Shown: positions 45,123 to 56,875, numbered from the stretch's first letter. The stretch is DNA of 64,000 bases from Druceiella hillmani (GCA_039881145.1 JAYKKI010000006.1:12057501-12121500), one strand, 5' to 3'. Notes: generated by a model not told the origin, from the sequence alone. A program made the numbers and translations.

Positions 45123-48100
45123 CAGTGGAGGCCCTAGTGCGGTGCGACCGCACCGGGCGCGATAATGGAGGAACACCGAAAACACCCGAGATCGATACGA
45201 GACATCGATCGTCCGCGCAAATCTCCTGAACGTGAAGGCGATGTGAGGCGCTAACCTCGCGGGGTAGCGAGTTGAAGTTTCGTTCATCTGCTGTCCTATT
45301 GTTTATTGTCGAGTCATTGTTCGCGCGTCGATCGGCGCAAGTAGTCACAAATTTACTGTAATTGTGAACTTATTCCGAGTGAATTAAAATCATAGCGCTT
45401 TTAATTTAGTGGCCCTAATGATTAATTAATTAAAAGTAAGTACTTATTTTACAAGAATAGTTGGAAATTGAATGGAATTTTGCAGTAGCATTTGATGTTA
45501 TTTAATATATCATAGTGATATTATATCGTTAATTAATACGAGAATCATAATTTAAATTCATTGTGCGTAAATTACCGTTTCACGTAAAGTTAGAGAAATA
45601 TTATTTTAATAATTTTTTTACAGAAAAACATGTATAAACAGAAGTAAGACAGAAAAGGCTGCATTGTCATTAGCAAAATTGTTAAAAGTTTTAAAAGTCA
45701 TCTAAATCATCATCATCAAAAATGGTTCAACACACAAATGAAGAAGACATGTTAAACGTAAGTTCTTCAGGTGAAGATCATGAAGATGGAGAGCAGCATA
45801 CCCAAGAAATTTTTGCAATTTCTGGAACATCTTTGAACCGACAATTCTAAATATTACAGAAGAGCCAAATGTACGTATGTGTGTATCACAGTCATCTTTT
45901 CATAATACAAATTATGATAACATTTCAGCATGGCCGTCGCTCAATGACTCTGTAACAAGAGATGAAATCATTATTCAAGTACTATCACTAATGAAATGGG
46001 CAATGAAAATTACCCAAGAAAATATGATGGACGAAATTTTACTAAGGCTCATTTTCAAAGAATAATGCCAAATGGTGAAGCTTTCAAAAGAAAATGGCTC
46101 GCTTACTCTAAGTTTGCAGATAAAGTATACTGTTTTAGCTGCAATTTATTTAAGAGAAGACCCTAATGCAATTTAGGCAAAGAAGGATTTGACTGCTGGA
46201 CGCATTTATCAACGCGTCTCAAAACTCACGAAACATCATCAGTTCACCGGTGTGTTATGAATAATTGAATAGAAGCGTCAGTTAGATTGAAAAACTTCAG
46301 CGGCATAGAAAATATTTGCGAAAACAAATTGAAGACAAAAAATCACGGTGGACCGCTATTCTAACCGAATGATGTCCATAGTATTATTCTCAGCACGCAA
46401 TAATTTCTCGTTTAGAGGAAGCTCTGGATCTGAAAGCTTATTTACTCCTAATAATGGCATCATCCTGGATTTAATGCAATTGCTAGAAAAATTTGACCCT
46501 GTGATGATCGAGCACGTTCGCCGTATTGTTAATAAGAAGACCCATGTCCGCTATTTTGGTAAACGCATACAAAACGAATTAATCACTTTACTTGGATGTG
46601 TGAAAATAACGTTTTAGCTATGGTGAAATCATCTAAGTACTTCTCTATCATAATGGACTGACTGTACACCTGATATCAGCCACGTCGGACAAATATCATT
46701 AATATTCTGTTGATACTAATGAAGATGAAGTCAAAGTGCGAGAGTGTTTCGTTGCTTACAAACCGGTAAATGACTTCTCGAGAGCAGGACCTACTGGTAT
46801 CTTTCTTGATATAATTAGGCAAGAGTTTCATTTGGACATGAACTATTGTAGAGGTCACGGATATGATAACGACGCCAATATGATAGGAGTAAAAAAAGGT
46901 CTCCAAACGAATATTCTAAAAGAAAACCCTCGAACGTTTTTCAATCCTTGCGGCTGTCACAGCTTAAATTTGGTGGTAGCAAATGCTGCGAAAATATCCG
47001 TTAAATCTGTTTATCTATTTAGATTTCTCCAACGGCTGTTTGTTCTGTTCTCAGGATCATCAAAACGATGGGAAATTATATCTAAGCACATAGATGGCCA
47101 ATCGATGAAAAAAGTATGCGAAACTCGCTAGGAGAGTAGAGTTTCTAGCCTTACTGCCGTTCGATATCACTACGCTTCATTTCTTGACGCCCTTCTGAAT
47201 CTTCACAAATAAACAAGTGACTCAGTTGCAGCATCAGAGGCATTGTCGTTTATTACGAACATGGAACAATTTGAGTTCATAGTTACAATGGTGGCTTGGT
47301 ATGACATACTGTTTCAAGTAAACATTGTAAGTAAGGCTATGTAGAATGAAAATATGGATTTACCAGACGCGTTGCAGTTGTTGCAAAACTGCTTGGAATT
47401 TGTAAAAGAGTACCGGACTTGTTCGTATATTCTAATAACAGTTAAAGAAATAGCTTCTCAGACTGGTATAGAACCTGTTTTCAAGCCAGTCCGATCCCGA
47501 AGAAAGAAGATTTTTGAGTATGAGGCTGCAGATAAAACACCAACAGATCCTAAAGAATTGTTTAAAATGAGTGTCTTTTACCCTATGATAGATACAATTG
47601 AGCATGCATTGATTACTCGATTAAAACAACTATCCAAATTCAATGACACGTGGTATTTTTATACAACATCAAAATAATACCCGAGAAGGCAGAATTGGAA
47701 AAATCATGTGGAGATTTACAAATCACTTTGAAAGAAGAAGAAAAATGTAATGTGTCAAGCTGTGAACTTGTTGAAGATGTTTTGAGCTTAAATCCAATAT
47801 TAAAATATCTTGGATCAGCAGAGCCATTAAAAGTTCTTCAGCTTATTAAACAAAACAGCTTATCAAACAAAATTGGTAGGATATATTCCCGAATGTATGG
47901 ACAACGCTTACCTGTAAATGTCACAACAGGAGAACGACGTTTCAACAAATTAACAATTATTAAAACAAACTTACACTCGACCATGTGTCAAGAAAGATTA
48001 TCAGATTATTCCGCATTAATAAAAAAATATGCAAGTTTGAAAGCAAGGAAAGCGGTCCTTTAGTATTTTCTCTATTAAATTCTCGTTTGTTTTCACTTTA

Positions 48101-48475
48101 AAATTCGAATTCGATCTTTCCTTACGTCTTTGAACTCTCTTCGCCACAATTAAATCAAACTTATCAAGCAAATTTTTCTTTTATCAGCCAGTAAATATTT
48201 TTTTTACACCACAGTCACAGGCATAGTCTATTTGAGATACTAAAAAATATATAATACCCATATCAGGATCTACTCAGACGAATGACATTTTATCCTAGAA
48301 GTTATGGGTTCGGTATGTGTAATATTCAATGTACGGACTCGAATGAGTTACAGATTAATATTATGTTTTGTATAGGACTTCGCAACTGTTCTAATTTTGT
48401 ATTTTTTTTTCGTCGGGTGGTAGGCGCCGCCGTAAGATTTCGCACCACCTAAAAATTTTGCTAGACCCGCCATTG
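45123..48475 (+). mobile_element. hAT element of the ZMYM1-like type
   Basis: The left end CAGTGGAGGCCCTAG (45,123) and right end, read inversely, CAATGGCGGGTCTAG (48,475) are related terminal repeats. The flanking octamers GATATTGG (45,115-45,122) and TATATCGG (48,476-48,483) agree at 6 of 8 positions, compatible with an old 8-bp hAT target duplication. A roughly 300-bp GC-rich leader precedes the gene. The element carries one broken transposase gene. Confidence 0.7.
45721..48063 (+). pseudogene. ZMYM1/DUF4371-like hAT transposase
   Basis: It starts MVQHTNEEDMLNVSSSGEDH. Pieces in order: KENGSLTLSLQIKYTVLAAI; RMMSIVLFSARNNFSFRGSS; GIILDLMQLLEKFDPVMIEH; IQNELITLLG; IIMD followed in another frame by CTPDISHVGQIS (first catalytic Asp); the open frame 46,736-47,131 with YCRGHGYDNDANMIGVKKGL (second Asp) and NPCGCHSLNLVVANAAK; then 47,354-47,677 and 47,650-48,063, ending GERRFNKLTIIKTNLHSTM, the dimerisation domain. 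At least six stops or frameshifts interrupt it. The family is well known in arthropods and other animals. Confidence 0.88.
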
Positions 48476-48679
48476 TATATCGGGTATGCAACAGAATGTT
48501 CCTACGCAGTTCGTGTATTGGTGAATGGGTCTTCAAAAATGTATGATAATAGGCGATCTAAGAATATACCAAGGAATCATATTAGTATCAACCCCATAAA
48601 CAATTACATCAAAATCACATCTTTATAAGGTATATAAGGACGACTTCTATCCACGAAAAAAGCTGAACCTTTAAGCATT

Positions 48680-49610
48680 GCAAGTTTTTGTAACGTATTT
48701 GAAGAGCTTAATTTGTCACTATTTTGACCAAAAAAAGTATTTGTGCGATATCTGTGAGTCGTTTAAAACTGGAAATATTACAGAATCTGACTACAAGATG
48801 CATCGGTACATGAAAGAGGAAGCACGAAAATGTGCTATGGATTTTCAGTCAGTGCTTTTGAGCTTACGGTTAACCGTATCCGCCCTTTACAATAAAACAA
48901 AACTTATAGTATATAATTTTACCTTATACAACCACAAAAGACACGAAAAATATTGTTACATCTGGAATAAGTATGAAGGAAAACTTACAAGTAATGAATT
49001 TTGTGACTGCTCTGGGGAAGTCCTTTAATCAACACCCAGCAGGGCCTGACGAAGATATGATTGTGTAAAGTGATATTTGCACATAACAAAACACATATGT
49101 TGTATTGTCCGATGCCTTGCTCAACTTCAGTATGCAAAGTTAAATAAATGTTGATCAAAAACATCTTTAAAAAGAACACACGCAAATGAAGTGCGACAGT
49201 ATGCACTCGATTATAGAAAGAGCGATGGGACACAAAACAATAAATGATCCAGCGAACTATGCATAACTATGAACTATGCCCATGGTGGCATGCAAGAAAA
49301 ATCCTTATGAAATCGAAGATCAGTATCATCACTTCTTTAAAGATATTGAAAAAAATATTGATTTTTACAAGTATATCAGGACCGGCAAAAAAACGGGTGA
49401 TGTTAGAATGACTAATTTAAGGACTCTGAAATATATTTCTTATGGAAATATCGTTCACAAATGAAGACATTCGAACACTGCCGGGGAAGAGCTCCCTACA
49501 AGAAAAAAATTCCATTCCTTGAGATGATATTCATCAATTATACCCCACAAGACTGAAAGATAAATACTTTTATATAATTTTAAATTATGTACAGGTAAGT
49601 AATCATTATT
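48680..49610 (+). pseudogene. DUF7869-like protein copy C, C-terminal part
   Basis: An open frame (48,678-49,028, 116 codons) contains YFDQKKYLCDICESFKTGNI, YKMHRYMKEEARKCAMDFQS and LYNKTKLIVYNFTLYNHKRH, then YCYIWNKYEGKLTSNEFCDC. After a frame change the plus strand reads QHPAGPDEDMIV, SDICT (the SDNC position, Asn to Ile), LSDALLNFSMQ and QMKCDSMHSIIERAMG. 49,276-49,464 gives PMVACKKNPYEIEDQYHHFF, YIRTGKKTGDVRMTNLRTLK. This is the half missing from copy A and overlaps the second half of copy B. The N-terminal half is absent; the hAT element ends about 200 bp upstream. Confidence 0.75.
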
Positions 49611-50130
49611 ATTACTACACGGATAATTGTTGAAGTACTAATTGTGCCTGGTAGATTACGGAAACTTTGATACTGACTTTGTACCATGAAGACTTTAATG
49701 TAAAACTAATTCATTCTAGGACTTCTGTATTTAGACTTACTGTATTCTTAGTAACAAGGCCGTTGCCGGTTTAACTCCGCCGTTGACGGTCCCAAACCCG
49801 TATGAAAAAGGAGGAGGGTTGTATGAGTCAAGACCCAACCTGCTGTAAAAGGTCAACGCCGAGCCTTAGGCAGCGGTTAATTAACCCGACTTTGATCAGA
49901 ATTATGAAGATAGGAAATAATCTTCCCAACCCGCTGCTCTATGATTTCAATTCATAGAGTCGGGGACAGTGCTGCGAGGTAGAAAGCCTCAATAAAAATT
50001 CACCCCAATCCTACGGTGTAGACCGCGACAAGAGGATGCATGGCTGAGAGTTTCAGTCTCTAGCGCCAACCTTGGCGAACTTGACGAACACCATTGTATA
50101 TAGCCTTCTCACAGGAAAGGCGTTACCCTA

Positions 50131-51647
50131 GTGAGCGACCATCCTATCGTCCATACTCGAGGGCATAACAACCAGATGACCGAAAACAAAACCCAAAAAA
50201 CTCATACCCAACAACTCTTACACAAAGGACTTTTTGAAACTAGAACGAGATCCTTGTCATTTAGTGGCTGCATGAAGAAGAAAGAAGAAGCAGAAAGAAG
50301 AAGAAAGAAGAGAAGAAAAAATTTGTGCAACAAGCTTTCCATCCTAGTTTGTTCAACACGAGACAGAGGAGCTCGTCTATGGGAAACCTGAGAGAAAACA
50401 ACATGGATAGCATCATACAAGAGATCGATAAAAATCCTCTAGAAATAGAAAACGAAAACAATGCTGGGACCGCACTTGGCGAAGAATACCAAATCTCAGA
50501 CACGTCTTAAATACTGAGAGGAATAAAAAAAGGAAACTGTCACCCACATCTTCTCCGGACAAGACAGAAACGACTAACGGATTTAGTGGACTACAAATAG
50601 ACCTAACTAACGAAGAGCAAGAGCAGCAGAAAAAACAAGCTTAGCAAACCACCACCAATAATCCTATTTGGACTAGAGGATGTTAACAAATTGACAGCCC
50701 TTCTAGAAACATCTGCTGAGAGAACACAGTTCACCTATAAGATTATTAATAGAAACCAGCTAAGAATCAATTGCTCAGATGTTGAAATATACAAAAAACT
50801 CATCTCAGTGGTACGAGAACATAATCTTATAGGTCACACTTTCAACACCAAAAGTGAAAGACCTTTCCGACTTGTCATCAAAAACCTTCACCACTCTACA
50901 CCAATTAATGCTATAAAAGAAGCTTTTGAAAACACCGGAAACAGAGTAATTGGCAAAATCGTCAATTCTAAGTATGGTCCAGAAAAAAAACCTACGTCAA
51001 AATTCTTCATAAACCTCAAGTCTGGGCCTAATAACAAATTAGCCAAGGATATTAAATGCATACACCATCAAATAGTTACTATTGAAGATCCCAAGAAGAA
51101 AAAATCTGTGGTACAATGCCAAAGATGCCAGCAGTATTGCCACTCCAAAAACTACTGTATAAGGCCATACCGCTGTGTAAAGTATGCAAATTCACATAAA
51201 ACATCAGAATGTCCAAAAAAACAGAAAAACACCTGCTCTCTGTACGTTATGCCATGGGCCCTACTCAGCTAATTATAAAGGATGTGAAGTATATCAGGAA
51301 ATACTATCCAGAAAAATAAATAATCAATCAAATATCCCAAGACAACCGTCACTCACAGGGAGTAGGAGAACAATTCAGGATAACAAAGGAGAACTGACAG
51401 AGAAGACTCACCACAACTAGTACAGCTTGAGGACAGAAAGTCTATGAGAGCAGATAAGATGACCTACGCTGAAGTCGTAAGGCATAATGCTAAAGATACC
51501 AACCTGAACAGAGATCCACACTCAACAACAATGAAAACTATTGAAGAAACCTTTATAAAGCAATCAGAAAAGTTAGAAATGATCTTACAACAAATGAGCA
51601 CTCTATTGAATCTCATTACAACAATGCTAAACAAACTATCAAAATAA
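50131..51647 (+). pseudogene. Jockey-type LINE ORF1, second copy
   Basis: ATG 50,131 (MSDHPIVHTRGHNN) is supported by the matching start in the other copy. A purine-rich expansion at 50,276-50,315 (repeated AGAAGAA) encodes a Lys/Glu/Arg run. The frame 50,691-51,272 gives RPFRLVIKNLHHSTPINAIK and KKSVVQCQRCQQYCHSKNYC with further knuckles. 51,444-51,647 gives the C-terminal helix ending LNLITTMLNKLSK. Frameshifts at about 50,390, 50,510-50,690, 51,230 and 51,420 break the gene. Confidence 0.8.
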
Positions 51648-51649
51648 GT

Positions 51650-53118
51650 ACAATCAAAATAGCAACTTGGAACATATGTGGCTTATCCCCCAACAAAAGC
51701 AAAGTCGAAATCCTACTACAGCTACACCAGTTAGATGTATTATTAGTTTCAGAAACACGCTTCACTTCAAGGAGTGATCTGAGAATAAGAAATTATAATA
51801 TCTATAATACAAACCATCCCGATGGAATACAAACCATCCCATGCAGGAACAGCGATCATCATAAAATCCTCAATCAAGCATTATGAGCTCCCACAGTTTA
51901 GGAGAGCGCACATACAAGCTACTACTATTGCTATAGAAGACAAAAATGGGGGTTTCAATATTTCCTCTATCTGTTGCCCCCCAAAATACAGAATAACGGC
52001 TGACCAGTTCACAGCGTACCTAAACACCTTAGGAGACCGATTTATTGCTGGAGGTGACTGGAACGCGAAGCACGTTCATTGGGGTAGTAGAATAAACACA
52101 ACTAGAGGCTCAAGAAAACTCGAGAAAAGTGTAGATATGAATTGTCTTATCACTATTGCTACACCAGAGCCAACACATTGACCAACTGATCCCAATCGAT
52201 TACCTGATGTCCTAGACTTCTTAATTACTGACTGTCTAGACTCTTTATGTTCATAGAATCATGCCTTGACAGTTCTACTAACCATATTCCAGTTATGCTG
52301 AGAGTCAGCACCACAATTTTTAACAAGGAAAACAGACCGAGACGCTATAACAAACACACAGACTGGGATTCAGTTCGTGATATAGTGGATAAGACACTGA
52401 ATTTCCGAAATCCTCTGAAGTCGGCAAGTGATATAGACTTTGCAACCCAAGAACTCATTCTGACAATGCAATCGGTATGCTGGCAATGCACATCAGAACC
52501 CATCAATAAGTCGCCAAGACAAAATATGGTATCATGGAATATTAGGCAGCAAATACTGAACAAAAGGAGACTGAGAAGGGTTTAGCACAACAGTCGGCAT
52601 CCAGATGCTAAAAGAGCCCTTAATAAAGCCATAAGAGAATTGACGGATACCTTGAAGGAAACACAAAATGCAACATTGGAAACTTACCTGGAGTCACTTA
52701 CTGCCACTAAAGCCACTGATTACTCATTGTGGCGTGCCTGCAAAAGCTTCAACCAGCCACAAAACCGCCCCTCCGTAAAGAAGGTAACAATTGGGCTAGC
52801 TCAAAATTGGAGAAAGCAGAACTCTTCGCGAATCACCTAGCCACGGTATTCATAAGAGACGATAACGAGGGTAACGAGGGTGATACATCTACAAATAAGA
52901 GATATAACGAGGGTGATACATCTACAAATGAAGAAATAGACAAGTATCTTGAAACGAGACTTTCAACTAGACTTGCCTCTGAGAGCTGCAATCTAAGAGA
53001 TAGCTAGGCACATCAATAGCATGGACGGAAAAAAGGCTCCAGGCTTCGATCTTATAGATAAGAAAGTACTCGCAGAACTTCCACGAAAAGGAATGATGTA
53101 TATAACTAAAAAACAACA
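51650..53118 (+). pseudogene. Jockey-type LINE ORF2, endonuclease and partial reverse transcriptase
   Basis: It starts STIKIATWNICGLSPNKSKV just after ORF1. The endonuclease shows LLVSETRFTSRSD, HAGTAIIIKSSIKHYELP and FIAGGDWNAKHVHWGSR. A small direct duplication (ATACAAACCATCCC twice, about 51,808-51,841) disrupts the frame between them. 52,247-52,585 continues with SCLDSSTNHIPVMLRV, where SDH is replaced by STNH. 52,729-53,007 contains a second duplication of TAACGAGGGTGATACATCTA. The protein ends at about PGFDLIDKKVLAELPRKGMM, the first reverse-transcriptase block. Confidence 0.82.
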
Positions 53119-53732
53119 CTCGTTTTAACACTCGTGCTTTTAAAATCTGAGAATAAGATCAACATTTTTTCTGGCAAACTTTGAATTTATACTTAAAAAC
53201 AAACATCTTCATACTTCTCACTAAAATATGATGTAATTATGATACATCATTGATATAATATTATTGTTAAAAGTTAACGTTTTTTTTACTTTAATACACT
53301 TACGTTATGTGGACATTGAAACGTGTTTTTTTTATTTTCCCTAGACGCACTAGGATGGTTAAAAACGTTTGATGGGTACCACAATAGGTCTGTGGAAAAA
53401 ATGTCTGGTGCAACTTCAAGTTGATTATTAGCGCGAATGAATATATTGCCCTCACGCTAATAATTTAGCATATCTGGTTGATAAAAACATTATGTTATGT
53501 TGAAGTTCAATATTCCCAACGTTGCGTACGCGCAAAATTTTTTACAGATTGACGAGTCACTGAAGTTTTTTTTCAGTTTAAATTACCTTAATTGCATAGA
53601 TTAAGGTAATTTAAACCGAAAAAGAAAATGTTATATCATTTAATTGTAATAAACAGTAAAAGTAAATAAATTGTATTTTTTTCGATCTTCGGGAGTTAAT
53701 GTGTTAATAAGTATTAAGAGTTTGATCGGGCA
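53119..53732. other. Non-coding stretch with a perfect hairpin
   Basis: GTTTAAATTACCTTAA (53,576-53,591) and its exact reverse complement (53,601-53,616) flank a 9-base loop. TTATTAGCG / CGCTAATAA form a smaller pair at about 53,427-53,463. No coding homology is seen before the recombinase-like frame. Confidence 0.55.
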
Positions 53733-54096
53733 CTTACTTCACCCAAACGGGTGTTGGTAAAAAAATTAAAAGGATTGTTATCAAAGGCAAACGTAGACAT
53801 TAGATATCTGTTTTATTTAATTTATAGATTGAAGAAAACGTTAAATTATTACAGTCATAAGAAACCAATTTTTTCTATATCAAATCACTTTTTATTTGGT
53901 AATCCTTGTTTGGAAAACTATGTATATGACTACAAAGTTCTAGAAGGGTACGCAAGATTATCAGGGCCAAAAAAACCAAAAGCTATTTCTTCTACAAGGC
54001 TTAGTAAACATATGGCCACGTTGTCACAAATGTTCAGTATGCCTGAAAATGATATGAAGCAATTAGCTACATTTCTGGGCCATACATGTCTTTGTA
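53733..54096 (+). pseudogene. Tyrosine-recombinase-like C-terminal domain
   Basis: A 119-codon frame (ATG 53,751; similarity begins slightly upstream with GVLV/VPVLL-like sequence) contains FSISNHFLFGNPCLENYVYD, YKVLEGYARLSGPKKPK and SSTRLSKHMATLSQMFSM, then DMKQLATFLGHT. The pattern TSTxLRKHxAT ... LAxFxGHT ... H-x-x-x-Y is that of a large animal family of repeat-borne proteins that look like tyrosine recombinases. In these RxxRH- and GHT-like motifs precede a catalytic Tyr. Here the sequence leaves the family just after GHT, so the expected His/Tyr tail is lost. Crypton-like origin is possible but inferred. The reading frame before that is clean. Confidence 0.55.
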
Positions 54097-55075
54097 CCAC
54101 ATTTTGCTGAAGATCGTGATCTATTTTATTGCAAAGACATTCCTGGCTTAGTAAAATGTTTAACATGGAATATGACGCGAACCAATGGAGATTGTTCACA
54201 GACCCATCAAAGAGAAGTTTGAAAGCAGTCCTTTGGCATAATGACAATAAGTACGCTTTACTGCCCATTCTGTACATTTGAAAGAAAGCTACGACAATTT
54301 GAAAAATGTGTTGGATAAAATAAAGTTCGTACAACACGGTTGGATAGTCTGTGGAGATCGAAAAGTTATAAATATACCGCTCGGCCAACAAGGTGGCTAC
54401 ACAAAATACCCTTGCTTTCTCTATGGGTGGTGGGATAGTTGAAACGGAGGACAATATTGGACGAAGAAAGAGTGGCCACCGAGAACTGAACTAGCTCTTG
54501 GAACCAAAAATGTTGTAAGAGAACATTTAGTACAAAAAGTTTTGCTACCCCCCGCCCCCCCCCCTTTATACATAAAACTGGGAATGATGAAACAATTTGC
54601 GCAGGCGCTGAATAAAGAAGGAAAAGGCTTTAAATATCTTTTCCATCTCTATCCGAAGCTAAAGTGAAATAAGGTATATTCATTAGCCTGTGCATAAGAA
54701 AATTGATGAAAGATACGACTTTCGATGAAAAATTAAGTGAAATTGAATTGGAAGCCTGAAAATCGTTTAAGGAAGTAGTGAATAATTTCCTAGGAAACGA
54801 TAAAATCCAAATTATAAGAAAATTGTGAAGAAAATTATTGAAAATTTCGGAAAAATGAGTTGTTCGATGAGCATTAAATTTCACTTCCTTAATTTGCACT
54901 TGGACCACTTTCCTTATCAGGAAAGGTTGCGAGCTGTAAGTGAAAAGCGATAGAATTTGAAAAAGAGAGAACGTCGCTATCAGAGAAGGTGGAAAAAACG
55001 ATGATGGAAGACTATTGTTAGTTGCTAAAGCGAAATGATCCAATTCGGACTTTTAAGCGAAAATCTCACAATTGG
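54097..55075 (+). pseudogene. Insect repeat-protein family U, long remnant
   Basis: Similarity starts abruptly with VPHFAEDRDLFYCKDI and continues as NQWRLFTDPSKRSLKAVLWH, SVHLKESYDNLKNVLDKI (after a frameshift), VCGDRKVINIPLGQQGGYTK, YPCFLYGWWD, KKEWPPRTELALGTKNVVRE and LYIKLGMMKQFAQALNKEGK. Weaker pieces (MSIKFHFLNLHLDHFP; RRYQRRW) run to about 55,075. The family is a widespread predicted animal protein; members are recognised by the W-R-L-F-x-D-S-S-K, GGYTKYPCFLC and LPPLHIKLG blocks. I know no proven function. A run of about 17 cytosines and one G at 54,549-54,566 sits at the Pro-Pro codons. Open minus-strand frames here are shadows. Confidence 0.65.
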
Positions 55076-56038
55076 AGCTTCAAGAAACAAGGTACCACAA
55101 AACTATTTAATATTTCTAATTTATTTATTAACGTCATTTAAATGTATCTATAATATTTTAAAGTCATGTAATTGTTTTTTTATTGTAATATAAATTTTTT
55201 ACTATTTCCTACATAGGGTTTTTCCAAAAAAAAGTGAGGGTGATGGAGAAAGTCTAAGTACATATTCGTAATCAGCGCACCAAAATACCCTAAGATAAGC
55301 TATCCAATTCGAAAAGGAAAAATACAATTTAAAATTTACAGACACAGTTATTTATAGTCATGGGTATTACAGATTTCAGTATAATATGTACAAGAAATAA
55401 AAGTTAGGTTATCATTTTGATCAAAGAACTAAATAAATATCTTTAAAGTATATACTTACAAACAATGTACAGCCAATCAAAAATGACGACTTTCACTCAC
55501 ATAAAGTTTTGGAATTTTTACCACAAATCACATTTTTTTTAATACTGAATCATAAGTGGACGCTATCAATTATAAAAGAACTCGTCCATAGATAATATGT
55601 CTAACTCGGCTTAACATCGGATGCCGGCAGATTCACTTAATTATAGTAGATTTACTGTATTGTTGACCTTTCTATACTGTATACTATTATGATCAATATC
55701 AGTGTAGGGATTTCCTGTATTTAATTTAACATTACATTTTATTTCAAAATACGGTGTGGTATTTCCTGTATTTAATTTCACGTTACATTTTATTTCAAAA
55801 TACGGTGTGGGATTTACTGTATTTAATTTCATCGTAATTATACTTTTACTATCTGGAAACACTGGACAGTGGTAAGAGGAGGGAGTATATTATATAATCT
55901 ACATTGCAAGCACGCAATTACAACCAAATATCTAAGATTACTTTGTGACAAGTGTTACGTAAAGCAATAAACAAAATAAAATTGGTATTTGTAAAATTAT
56001 TTAGTTAATTTCATAAAAAATGTATCAAAATCAAAAAT
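55076..56038. other. AT-rich non-coding stretch
   Basis: Apart from the 51-bp repeat listed next, nothing is recognised. Confidence 0.45.
55706..55835. repeat. 51-bp tandem repeat, about 2.5 units
   Basis: TTCCTGTATTTAATTT, then a short variable part, ACATTTTATTTCAAAATACGG and TGTGG recur at offsets of exactly 51 bp. Because 51 is divisible by three, the minus strand shows an in-frame 17-residue repeat (KLNTGN, PYFEIKCNV), which explains the 73-codon frame at 55,641-55,862. Confidence 0.85.
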
Positions 56039-56039
56039 T

Positions 56040-56126
<87 letters not shown>
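56039..56126. repeat. (TA)n microsatellite
   Basis: About 88 bp of TA dinucleotides with one ACAT interruption, similar to the tract at 26.8 kb. Confidence 0.98.
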
Positions 56127-56128
<2 letters not shown>

Positions 56129-56312
56129 CTCTATTTCAGGCGTTTGATAATTGAAGAATCATTTCAACAAGAAATTGCGATGTATAAACTTATAAAAACG
56201 TGAGTAAATGACGAATTTATCAATTAATCTAACAATGAAATAAACGATTATATTATGCCACAAATAATTATCAGACAAATTCAATGATTTTTTTCTGATT
56301 CATTCAATCCAA

Positions 56313-56875
56313 GTGAAAATAATTACAATAAACAATAACTTTACTGAAGAACGTGAACGTGCTAGTGAATATGTTGAGTCCAATTTAGAAAACACTTTCT
56401 GGTTATCAGAGAACAACGTATCTCAAAAAGCCGCTAATTATTTTATTGCTATATTTCGACATCATGGACACGAGGAACTGAAAAAAGAACCTTAATGAAA
56501 ACACCTCGCAATGTAACTGGTAAAATTGTGCGTGGTAATTGTGATTGTGAACTGGACAAATTCCTATTGACTACCAACATTTATGACTAGGGATGATGAA
56601 TCGACTCTTGTAACGCTGGTGTAATGGTTCGCGGAATGAAATGTTGTTGGATGATAAATTAAAGGTATCAATGAGGCTTTAATGGCAATAAAAACTTGCG
56701 TCGCGCAAGAATTCGCAAGACAGCCTAGGCTTTTGGATTGTGTTACGAAGTGGAAGGCAACCCAGTATCATCAATTTCTACTATATACTGGTGCAATAAT
56801 ATTAAAAACTATTTTAAAACCGAAATACTATAACTTCTTTATGACTATAAGTGTTGCAAGTAGAATTTTTTTGTA
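56313..56875 (+). pseudogene. tnp2/CACTA-like transposon protein, internally deleted
   Basis: 56,313-56,560 gives FWLSENNVSQKAANYFIAIF, RHHGHEELKKEP and RTLMKTPRNVTGKI. Homology then jumps at about 56,640-56,680 to GINEALMAIKTCVAQEFARQ, KWKATQYHQFLLYTGAIILK and YYNFFMTISVASRIF, ending at 56,875. The second block is the PxEFARKPRxLxxxxRWKATEFRQFLLYTGPVVLK signature that follows the catalytic region in animal transposon proteins related to plant tnp2 (CACTA/EnSpm). The catalytic region between the two blocks is gone. The precise superfamily name is inference. Confidence 0.65.

Larger units (their letters stand above)
49771..53118 (+). mobile_element. Second copy of the Jockey-type LINE, 3'-truncated
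   Basis: The 5' leader (49,771-50,130) aligns with that of the 31.4-kb element (GCGAGGTAGAAAGCCTCA, AATCCTACGGTG, CTCTAGCGCCAACCTTGG). ORF1 and the first part of ORF2 follow, and similarity stops in the reverse-transcriptase N-terminus at about 53,118 with no tail. Loss of the 3' end is unusual for LINEs, which normally lose the 5' end, and points to later deletion or recombination. Sequence divergence from the other copy is substantial, so these are separate lineages of one family. Confidence 0.85.

Noticed and set aside
45064..45348. 94-codon Arg-rich minus-strand frame
   Set aside because: Lies across the GC-rich left end of the ZMYM1-like hAT element; composition explains the open frame and there are no motifs.
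53930..54454. 174-codon open frame on the minus strand
   Set aside because: Antisense to the recombinase-like and family U frames, which carry recognisable conserved blocks on the plus strand.
54630..55043. 137-codon minus-strand frame
   Set aside because: Shadow of the C-terminal family U sequence; low-complexity Phe/Ser-rich product.
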